Assembly (NCBI GenBank): GCA_001800495.1
Contig: MGVM01000113.1
Location: 1 to 7,089 of the forward strand
Direction: 5' to 3'
DNA from: Elusimicrobia bacterium RIFOXYB2_FULL_48_7
Lineage (GTDB): Bacteria > Elusimicrobiota > Endomicrobiia > CG1-02-37-114 > XYA2-FULL-39-19
Length of the DNA: 7,089 nucleotides
Below, piece by piece: positions 1-5,158 of the stretch (the stretch's first letter is position 1; each line of letters starts with the position of its first letter). Under the pieces are notes generated by a model, which ran no database searches, was not told the DNA's origin, and saw only the letters and a list, made by a program, of their open reading frames with translations. Made by a program: the position numbers and the translations under genes.

Positions 1-1430
1 CCGGTGTTTTCGCTGAAGGAATATCCCCCTATTACCCTTGACGCGTCCTTCACCGGCATGTAGCCCACGCTGGAACTGTAGGTTTTCTGCGTGCTGGTAA
101 TCCTGAGCGGGTCCCGGACCAGGTTGTCCGACCACTGGTTGTAACCCAGGTTCAGGTCGATTTTCTCGTTCATGGCGTACTTGTTCTGGAAATCAAACAT
201 CCTGCGGTCGTTCTTTACACCGGGCGCGCCGAAGGAATAGAAATTCGGGCGGGATTCCTGTATGTACATTTTGGAATTTAGTTTAAAGCGCTTGTAGTTA
301 AGCCCGGTTCTCCAGCCGTAATCGGTTACGGGCACGGCCGAGGTGGAGACAAAACTTGTGTCGAAATTATTGTCGCTGACCATGAATTCTGTCTCAAGTT
401 CGAGCGGCTCAGAGAGCTTGTAACCCATCATGCCGCCCCAGACGATATTCTGGGCCGGGGTAATGCCGGTCTGCGGCGTGCCGATAGAACCGGCGTTATC
501 GAAACTCAGGATGTAATTCGCGCCGAGCGTGAGCCGCGGGGAGACAAAATATTTTGTTTTCGCGCCCGTGAGCCACCGGTCATAAACCGGGCTGTAGGCG
601 ATCGAGTTGTCGGTAGGCGCCTCGATCCTGGAGGCCACGAATTCCGTGGAGACTTTTTCCATTCTCCTCTCGTAGTACATTCCTCTCATGCTCATGTTAG
701 ACAGGCCGAGCTTGGAAAAATTCGGGAAAATATCCCCCATTTCAAAAGAATACTTGGCGCCGGTCTTGCTGTAAAAGAAACTGAATACTTCATCCCTCAT
801 CTTCGTTGTATCGGTTGATTTCAGGGTGTGGTAGGTATTCACGAAAAACTGCATGGGGTTTTCGGATTTGTAGGAAATACTGTTCAGGTTCAGGCTGGCC
901 GTGAGGTTGTTCCAGTTATTTTTGTCAGTATTCCTGAACGAAATGCTCATGCTGCCGCTGAAGTCCTTGAGAAACGATTCCTTTGTGCCGGGCGAAATCG
1001 CTATGACGTCGAACCGGTAATAGTCGGATTCGACTATGTACTGGCTGTCCATGATCAGGTAAACTTTGTAGAAATGCGGGCCGTTGTAGTTGGTGGGCAC
1101 GGAAAACTGCACCTCAATGGTTGCCGTTTCCCCGGGCCTTATATCGGTATCGCTGGCGGGGTTCCTTATCCTTCCGACATATTTCATGTTTTCGTTGAAA
1201 ATTTCAACCTGAACATAATATTTGGCGTGTTCCCATGTAACATTCCCCTGGTTGTGCACCGCGGTCCTGAATACGATTTGTTCCCCCGCGTTTACCGGGT
1301 CGGGCGAAGCCATCGAAAGCTGGACTTTACCTTCGTTTGTGGCATGAAGGAGCATGGGGCTGAATGTTATCAGGGCCGCCGCTCCCAGCTGGATTGCCGT
1401 AAAATAATATAAAGATTTAATTACACTCAT
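1..1430 (-). CDS. Exported Ig/CARDB-like domain plus outer-membrane beta-barrel protein (3' end outside window)
   Basis: The reverse strand reads open from an ATG at 1430 to the window edge, giving 476 codons with no stop. Residues 1-30 form a signal peptide (MSVIK, a hydrophobic core, then a Leu-His-Ala cleavage-type end). Residues about 35-147 look like an Ig-fold/CARDB-type domain: they contain a VNAGEQIVF...HNQGNV pattern, then RPGETATIEVQFSVP. From about residue 155 on, the protein alternates polar and aromatic residues in short strands separated by Asn/Asp/Gly/Pro turns, as in an outer-membrane beta-barrel. A G-D-x-x-P...FS-x-L-x-L stretch (about 232-243) resembles a motif I recall from large barrel proteins, but I cannot name the family. 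In-frame ATGs at 1454 and 1448 are possible, but the best promoter's predicted transcript start lies downstream of both. No Shine-Dalgarno is visible. The function is unknown; an outer-membrane location is inferred. The plus-strand open frame at 828-1412 is its shadow. Confidence 0.85.
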   Translation of the reverse strand, partial: MSVIKSLYYFTAIQLGAAALITFSPMLLHATNEGKVQLSMASPDPVNAGEQIVFRTAVHNQGNVTWEHAKYYVQVEIFNENMKYVGRIRNPASDTDIRPGETATIEVQFSVPTNYNGPHFYKVYLIMDSQYIVESDYYRFDVIAISPGTKESFLKDFSGSMSISFRNTDKNNWNNLTASLNLNSISYKSENPMQFFVNTYHTLKSTDTTKMRDEVFSFFYSKTGAKYSFEMGDIFPNFSKLGLSNMSMRGMYYERRMEKVSTEFVASRIEAPTDNSIAYSPVYDRWLTGAKTKYFVSPRLTLGANYILSFDNAGSIGTPQTGITPAQNIVWGGMMGYKLSEPLELETEFMVSDNNFDTSFVSTSAVPVTDYGWRTGLNYKRFKLNSKMYIQESRPNFYSFGAPGVKNDRRMFDFQNKYAMNEKIDLNLGYNQWSDNLVRDPLRITSTQKTYSSSVGYMPVKDASRVIGGYSFSENT

Positions 1431-1438
1431 TTTAAAAT

Positions 1439-1467
1439 AATTTACCATATACATTCAGGTTTGTCAA
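1439..1467 (-). promoter_or_regulatory. Sigma70-type promoter of the barrel gene, leaderless geometry
   Basis: Read on the minus strand, a perfect TTGACA (-35, 1467-1462) is followed by a 17-base spacer and TAAATT (-10, 1444-1439, two mismatches from TATAAT). Only eight bases separate the -10 from the ATG at 1430, so the predicted transcript would start about 1-3 bases before the start codon. This agrees with the absence of a ribosome binding site. The match is by eye and the start point is inferred. Confidence 0.6.
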
Positions 1468-1473
1468 TTTGGC

Positions 1474-1502
1474 TTGATTTTCAATTACCAATTTACTATA
1501 TT
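1474..1502 (+). promoter_or_regulatory. Sigma70-type promoter of the response-regulator operon
   Basis: TTGATT (1474-1479, two mismatches from TTGACA), a 17-base spacer and TATATT (1497-1502, one mismatch from TATAAT). Transcription would start near 1509, about six bases before the ATG at 1515, too short a leader for a Shine-Dalgarno site. Its -35 box lies only six bases from the -35 box of the opposing barrel promoter, so the two are back to back. Confidence 0.5.
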
Positions 1503-1514
1503 GTTAAACCACTG

Positions 1515-1901
1515 ATGCAAAAAAAACGCATAGCTTTAGTAGATGATGACATCGGCATTCAGGAAATGCTCAAGGGTGAACTGGAAAATTCGGGATATGA
1601 AGTAGAAGTCGTCCCTGAAGGCCACGGGCTCATAGATGTATTAATAAAAACCAAGCCCGACCTGGTACTGCTGGACGTCAGCCTGCCGGGCATGGACGGA
1701 ATATCGCTGTGCCACGAGCTCAGGCGCACGCCCGGGATGGCGGGTTTGCCGGTCATCATGCTCACGGCGTTCGCTGACAAGAAAACCATTGACGATTCCC
1801 TGATGTTCGGAGCGGACGATTACATTGGCAAACCGTTCAGCATAAAAGAAATCAGGGCAAAAATAGAAAAATACCTTGAAACAGGAATAAAAGAAGGATA
1901 A
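1515..1901 (+). CDS. Stand-alone receiver-domain response regulator (CheY-like)
   Basis: This 128-residue protein is a single phosphoacceptor receiver domain with no output domain. Visible signature residues are the acidic pocket Asp11/Asp12 in ALVDDD, the phosphoacceptor Asp54 in LVLLDVSLPGMDG, the switch Thr84 in VIMLTAF, and Lys106 in the GKPF motif, followed by the final helix. All residues needed for phosphorylation are present, so it should be active in a histidine-kinase phosphorelay, acting by protein-protein contact. No partner kinase lies in the window. I chose the ATG at 1515 over an in-frame TTG at 1461 because the receiver fold begins directly after it (MQKKRIALVDDD) and the promoter's -10 box lies between the two. 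No Shine-Dalgarno is present. It heads a probable operon with the two small membrane-protein genes downstream. The target and signal are unknown. Confidence 0.92.
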   Translation: MQKKRIALVDDDIGIQEMLKGELENSGYEVEVVPEGHGLIDVLIKTKPDLVLLDVSLPGMDGISLCHELRRTPGMAGLPVIMLTAFADKKTIDDSLMFGADDYIGKPFSIKEIRAKIEKYLETGIKEG

Positions 1902-1905
1902 AAAT

Positions 1906-1942
1906 GCACTTCATACCCTTCCAAGCGGGTGGCATGAAGTGT
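1906..1942 (+). promoter_or_regulatory. Intercistronic RNA hairpin between the receiver gene and the small membrane protein gene
   Basis: CACTTCAT (1907-1914) pairs perfectly with ATGAAGTG (1934-1941). Inside it ACCC (1915-1918) pairs with GGGT (1927-1930), leaving an eight-base loop and a three-base bulge (GGC, 1931-1933). A G-U pair can extend the base. No T tract follows, so it is not a classic terminator. It ends five bases before the strong Shine-Dalgarno of the next gene. Possible roles are mRNA end protection, processing or partial attenuation; the structure is seen, the role is inferred. Confidence 0.6.
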
Positions 1943-1946
1943 TAAG

Positions 1947-1953
1947 AAGGAGG
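1947..1953 (+). promoter_or_regulatory. Strong Shine-Dalgarno (AAGGAGG) for the gene at 1959
   Basis: AAGGAGG with a five-base gap to the ATG at 1959 fixes that start. Its strength contrasts with the receiver, barrel and ligase-like genes, which have none. Confidence 0.8.
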
Positions 1954-1958
1954 AAATA

Positions 1959-2186
1959 ATGCTTAGCGGAACAATGGGTACAGTCCTGGTAATATGCGTT
2001 GTCATCATAGCACTGACAAATCTTTTTGTGGCCCTGACAATCGGGCTGATACTTTTAAGGATCGGCAAGGTCCTTTACCATCTTGAAAAATTCACGCGGT
2101 CATTGAGCAACATCGCCTCCAGCAGCTCAGGCATATTCGGCACCATAGCAGGCACGGTAATAAGCGCATTTACAAGAAAAAGATAA
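1959..2186 (+). CDS. Small single-helix membrane protein, possibly DUF948-like (YtxG-type)
   Basis: This 75-residue protein starts with a long hydrophobic segment (about residues 8-34). A short basic/amphipathic part follows (RIGKVLYHLEKFTRSLSNIAS), then a Ser/Gly-rich stretch and a basic tail (FTRKR). Being one N-terminal helix followed by a polar part and sitting directly before a YtxH-family gene, it resembles the DUF948 (YtxG)/YtxH pairs seen in other bacteria, but it is short for DUF948 and I see no decisive motif. The gap to the next gene is 14 bases, which also carries that gene's Shine-Dalgarno, so the two are very likely co-translated. It probably sits in the inner membrane; its role is unknown. 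The start is well supported by AAGGAGG. Confidence 0.8.
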   Translation: MLSGTMGTVLVICVVIIALTNLFVALTIGLILLRIGKVLYHLEKFTRSLSNIASSSSGIFGTIAGTVISAFTRKR

Positions 2187-2193
2187 AGGAGGT
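2185..2193 (+). promoter_or_regulatory. Strong Shine-Dalgarno for the ytxH-like gene
   Basis: AAAGGAGGT overlaps the stop codon of the upstream gene and lies seven bases before the ATG at 2201, fixing that start and supporting translational coupling. Confidence 0.8.
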
Positions 2194-2200
2194 AACGGTC

Positions 2201-2434
2201 ATGTCTGAAAGAAGTTCTGGTGAAACGGTTCTTGTTTTTTTATTGGGTGGTTTGTTAGGCGCATGCCTTGGCATTCTTTTTGCCCCTAGATCGGGAAAGG
2301 AAACACGCCAGAGGATCAAGGTCCTGGCTGAAGACCTTGAGGAAAAAGGCCACGGATGGGTTGATGACGGACGCGGGAAGATCGAAGACCTGGTAAACCT
2401 GGCAAAAAGCAAAATTCTCCCTAAAAAAAATTAA
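2201..2434 (+). CDS. YtxH-family small membrane protein
   Basis: This 77-residue protein matches the YtxH pattern. A Gly-rich transmembrane helix (about residues 9-28, VLVFLLGGLLGACLGILF) runs into the family signature APRSGKETRQRI (28-39), and a charged helical tail follows (about 40-77) that could form a coiled coil. YtxH proteins are known mainly as general-stress or envelope-associated small proteins, with no defined enzyme activity. The tail is probably cytoplasmic (inferred from the positive residues after the helix). It is the last gene of the receiver operon; its stop codon lies inside the terminator hairpin. The family call is confident; the role here is unknown. Confidence 0.9.
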   Translation: MSERSSGETVLVFLLGGLLGACLGILFAPRSGKETRQRIKVLAEDLEEKGHGWVDDGRGKIEDLVNLAKSKILPKKN

Positions 2435-2452
2435 TTTGTATTAATTTTTTTT
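2423..2452 (+). terminator. All-A/T intrinsic terminator overlapping the ytxH stop codon
   Basis: AAAAAAAATTAAT (2423-2435) and ATTAATTTTTTTT (2440-2452) are perfect 13-base inverted repeats around a four-base loop TTGT. The descending arm ends in eight Ts. The arms contain no G or C, so the hairpin is weak by energy, but the A-tract/T-tract layout is typical of an intrinsic terminator and could act on both strands. The ytxH stop codon (2432-2434) lies in the ascending arm. Confidence 0.65.
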
Positions 2453-2480
2453 GAAAAACTAATTAAATTTGTTCTTTTAA
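2451..2480 (+). promoter_or_regulatory. Weak candidate promoter for the tRNA genes
   Basis: TTGAAA (2451-2456) and TTTTAA (2475-2480) are separated by 18 bases, and the latter ends ten bases before the tRNA-Phe. The region 2453-2490 is otherwise plain AT-rich sequence. The -10 match is poor, so this is only the best candidate seen. Confidence 0.3.
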
Positions 2481-2490
2481 ACAATAAAAT

Positions 2491-2562
2491 GCCGCGGTAG
2501 CTCAGTGGTAGAGCGCAGGTCTGAAAAACCTGGCGTCGGGAGTTCGATTCTCTTCCGCGGCA
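2491..2562 (+). tRNA. tRNA-Phe (anticodon GAA)
   Basis: A full cloverleaf can be drawn: acceptor arms GCCGCGG/CCGCGGC pair perfectly, D stem GCTC/GAGC, anticodon stem CAGGT/ACCTG with loop CTGAAAA giving anticodon GAA, a five-base variable loop, and T stem GGGAG/CTCTT (two G-U pairs) with loop TTCGATT. The discriminator base is A (2562). CCA is not encoded; a T-rich stretch follows, so the CCA-adding enzyme must supply it. Confidence 0.95.
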
Positions 2563-2599
2563 TTTTATTTTTTTTACGGCATTTTGTTCTACTCTATCT

Positions 2600-2671
2600 G
2601 CCGGGTTAGCTCAGTGGTAGAGCAACGGTTTCGTAAACCGTAGGCCGTGGGTTCGATCCCCATTCCCGGCT
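2600..2671 (+). tRNA. tRNA-Thr (anticodon CGT)
   Basis: Cloverleaf: acceptor GCCGGGT/TCCCGGC, D stem GCTC/GAGC, anticodon stem ACGGT/ACCGT with loop TTCGTAA giving anticodon CGT, T stem GTGGG/CCCAT with loop TTCGATC. The last acceptor pair (7-66) is T-T, a mismatch. The discriminator is T (2671) and CCA is not encoded. It lies 37 bases after tRNA-Phe, probably on the same transcript; the gap 2563-2599 is T-rich with nothing else recognisable. Six Ts follow (2671-2676), but without a separate hairpin. Confidence 0.93.
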
Positions 2672-2679
2672 TTTTTGTT

Positions 2680-2685
2680 TAAAAT
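2680..2685 (+). promoter_or_regulatory. Candidate -10 box for the first ligase-like gene
   Basis: TAAAAT (one mismatch from TATAAT) lies seven bases before the ATG at 2693, the same geometry as the divergent promoters near 1450. No -35 is visible where expected, inside the tRNA-Thr T arm, so transcription may instead read through from the tRNA genes. Confidence 0.3.
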
Positions 2686-2692
2686 AATTACC

Positions 2693-5143
2693 ATGATCAA
2701 AACCTTAGACAAGATAATCAAACAGTTCCTTCCCGTCCTGTATTTCACGATTTCAGTAGCTTTCTACCTGCGCACGTACGATTCCTGCCAGATAAAGATC
2801 ACGCTGATCCACATAGGCGGAGCCCTAATACTGATGCTGTGGCTCATCAAGCTTGTGGAAGAATATGACGTGGAGTATTTCAAGAAAAACCTCGTTATCA
2901 TCATCCCTATATTGCTAGCCCTGCTTTCAAATGTTGTGTCTCATTTAAGGTCGCCCCTTCAGTTTGCCAGCGGCATGGAACTGACCCGCAAAGCCATTTA
3001 TTTCGGCATCACGCTCCTAGTATTGAAAGAATTCAACTCTGAAGAAAAAATAAAGCGCCTGCTCGGCTGGCTGTTTTTCGCGTGTTTCGTGGCGACTTTC
3101 TATGGCATAGTGCAATTCCTTGACACCAGGTATTTCCCGCAGGGGATGATGGAAAAAGGGCTTGACCCGTTTATCTGGCGCGGCGCGTTTGGCACAAGGA
3201 TTTTTTCTACTTTCGGGAATCCGAATTTCTACGGCGATTTCCTGGTTGTATTGGGGCCGATATGCCTGGCCATGTTTTTCAAGACCCGCCAGCCATTTTT
3301 CGGGGTTTTGTTCCTTATGACCGCTTTTAACGCGGTTAATACCTCCTCAAAAGGCGCGTGGATAGGTTTTACAAGCGGCTTTATAACGTTCTGCATCCTG
3401 TACGCTCTTAATTTTGCCCACCTCCAGAAGAAAAATGTTAAAAAAATAGTTACGGTGATTGTTTCCGTGGTACTTCTGATCTGCGTATACGCGGTGTACG
3501 ACCAGATCCTCAAGAGGACTGATTCGGTCAAGTTCAGGGTTTATACCTGGATGTCCTGTTGGGAAATGATAAATACGCGTCCCATCCTTGGCACCGGGAT
3601 TGGAACATTCTATGTCACATATCCCGCCTTCAGGCGGCCGCAGATATTTTCCATAGAGGCCAAGCACAACACGGAGTCTGATCATCCCGAGAATGAGTAC
3701 CTTGAAGTCTGGTATGATGAAGGAATAATTGGTTTCGCTATTTTTCTATGGGTCATTGTGCTATGCCTGACCGCCGGGCTGCGAAACTTAAGAATTTTTT
3801 CAGCGGTCGACCTGCCGCCTCCCGCGGGGTCCAAAACCAAGACGGCAAAGGTAATAACTGATTCCAGGGCTTATTACCTGCTCGGGTTTATTTCTGCTTT
3901 TGTCGGCATGCTCGCGCATAATATAATGTGCGTTTCACTGAGGTTTGTATCATCCGGTATTTTCATGTGGCTGCTGGTAGGTTTGATCTGTCTTTTCAGC
4001 GTTCACAACCCTTTTCCCATGAAAGCCCCACAGCCCCTGCTTCCGCCAAATCCGATTCCGAAAACCGCTAGGCGGATAGCACAGGGAGTTATTTTCCTGA
4101 TAACCGATTATCTTACCGGCACGCTGGCGATATTGCTGTCCATAGTCGGCATCACGGGAGCGACGCTATTCGGAGTTAAGGTCCCCTTCGACGGCGTTTT
4201 CAGGGGTTATTTCATAGCTGACGTCCATCATAATATCGCCATATTCCATTCAAAGAACGGCCAGTGGTCCGACGCACTGAGTAATTACAATATTGTCACG
4301 CAGAAGAATTACGGTTTCATAATGGCCCATTATTTCATGGGCAATGTTTTCAACGACCGCTGGGACCTGAATCGCGCGCTTCACCCGGAATGGGGCGACC
4401 GTGAATCCGACCTGGACTGGACCGGGATAAATATCGGCACCAGGGGAAGGGTGGACCCGGAGAGGTCGCTGAGCAAATACAAGGATGTCTGGTCGCTTGC
4501 TCCAAATTACGTTCAATCCCACCACCAAGCCGGGCTGTTGTACCTGAAGCTGGGCGAGACTTTCAGGGCAAACAACCAGCCGGAAAAAGCCAGGCAGTAC
4601 TGGCTGGAAGCGATCAGGCGTTTTGAAATGTACCACCAGATCGACCCCATTTTTGCGCAAAATTATTACCGCCTCGCTTATGTTCACATACAGATGGGTG
4701 AAATAAAAAAAGCCGAGGAAACCTACTGGCGGCACCTATATACAAAGGACGCGCTGACAACAAAGGGAAACGAAGAGAAAGAGTGGGTTTCAAAGAATAT
4801 AGGAAGGCCTGCCGAAAGCGTTCCGCCTGAATGCGAGATACACAAAAGCGTATACCACTCTTTCTACAGGGAAGACTGGGGCAAGCGCAGGGATTACGAG
4901 TTTGCCGAGACTTATATAAACCTGGGCAACCTGAAATATATGCAGGGCGACGCGAAAACCGCGGAAGCATATTATGTGAAAGCGCTGGAACTGAAAAAAG
5001 ATAATGTGTCAGCGCTCAAGAACCTGGCGGTGATATACAATAAAAGAGGCCAGAACCAGGAAGCCATCAGGATGTGGCAGCAAGTCCAGCAGATCAACCC
5101 GCAGGATCCAGACCTTCAGAAAGTCATGACCCGCACGAAGTAA
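2693..5143 (+). CDS. O-antigen ligase-like (Wzy_C) membrane protein with C-terminal TPR repeats
   Basis: This 816-residue protein has about 12 hydrophobic segments between residues 10 and 493. The Wzy_C/O-antigen-ligase region spans roughly 170-360: STFGNPNFYGDFL (172-184), TSSKGAWIGF, an Arg-x3-Trp motif (Arg282, Trp286) leading into RPILGTGIGTF, and HPENEYLEVWYDEGIIG (331-347), where His331 corresponds to the conserved family histidine. After a last hydrophobic stretch (about 462-493) come TPR-like repeats near 514-550, 603-650, 652-686, 735-769 and 770-803, with irregular inserts between them. Such enzymes act in the inner membrane and move lipid-linked glycans onto lipid A or protein, or polymerise them; which of these applies here cannot be told. 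An alternative TTG at 2675 exists; ATG 2693 is preferred. No Shine-Dalgarno is visible. The next gene is a paralogue 15 bases downstream. Minus-strand open frames at 3229-3685 and 4250-4970 are shadows. Confidence 0.9.
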   Translation: MIKTLDKIIKQFLPVLYFTISVAFYLRTYDSCQIKITLIHIGGALILMLWLIKLVEEYDVEYFKKNLVIIIPILLALLSNVVSHLRSPLQFASGMELTRKAIYFGITLLVLKEFNSEEKIKRLLGWLFFACFVATFYGIVQFLDTRYFPQGMMEKGLDPFIWRGAFGTRIFSTFGNPNFYGDFLVVLGPICLAMFFKTRQPFFGVLFLMTAFNAVNTSSKGAWIGFTSGFITFCILYALNFAHLQKKNVKKIVTVIVSVVLLICVYAVYDQILKRTDSVKFRVYTWMSCWEMINTRPILGTGIGTFYVTYPAFRRPQIFSIEAKHNTESDHPENEYLEVWYDEGIIGFAIFLWVIVLCLTAGLRNLRIFSAVDLPPPAGSKTKTAKVITDSRAYYLLGFISAFVGMLAHNIMCVSLRFVSSGIFMWLLVGLICLFSVHNPFPMKAPQPLLPPNPIPKTARRIAQGVIFLITDYLTGTLAILLSIVGITGATLFGVKVPFDGVFRGYFIADVHHNIAIFHSKNGQWSDALSNYNIVTQKNYGFIMAHYFMGNVFNDRWDLNRALHPEWGDRESDLDWTGINIGTRGRVDPERSLSKYKDVWSLAPNYVQSHHQAGLLYLKLGETFRANNQPEKARQYWLEAIRRFEMYHQIDPIFAQNYYRLAYVHIQMGEIKKAEETYWRHLYTKDALTTKGNEEKEWVSKNIGRPAESVPPECEIHKSVYHSFYREDWGKRRDYEFAETYINLGNLKYMQGDAKTAEAYYVKALELKKDNVSALKNLAVIYNKRGQNQEAIRMWQQVQQINPQDPDLQKVMTRTK

Positions 5144-5158
5144 CCGTAACAGAATAAA

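Noticed and set aside
828..1412. A 194-codon open frame on the plus strand
   Set aside because: It lies entirely antisense to the barrel gene, whose frame is longer and has a signal peptide and domain structure; the plus-strand product shows no recognisable domain.
1461..1514. TTG start for the response regulator, adding 18 residues
   Set aside because: The extra residues have no place in a receiver fold and would be encoded over the predicted promoter; the ATG at 1515 gives a standard N-terminus.
2558..2585. Direct repeat CGGCATTTT at the tRNA-Phe 3' end and 19 bases downstream, as a possible integration (att) scar
   Set aside because: Nine bases in an AT-rich gap is too short to separate from chance, and no integrase or foreign DNA lies between or beside the copies.
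2671..2676. Run of six Ts after tRNA-Thr as an intrinsic terminator
   Set aside because: The only adjacent stem is the tRNA acceptor strand, whose partner is at the far 5' end; there is no independent hairpin.
4250..4970. Two minus-strand open frames of 118-161 codons
   Set aside because: They are antisense to the TPR region of the first ligase-like gene and have no ribosome site or domain features.
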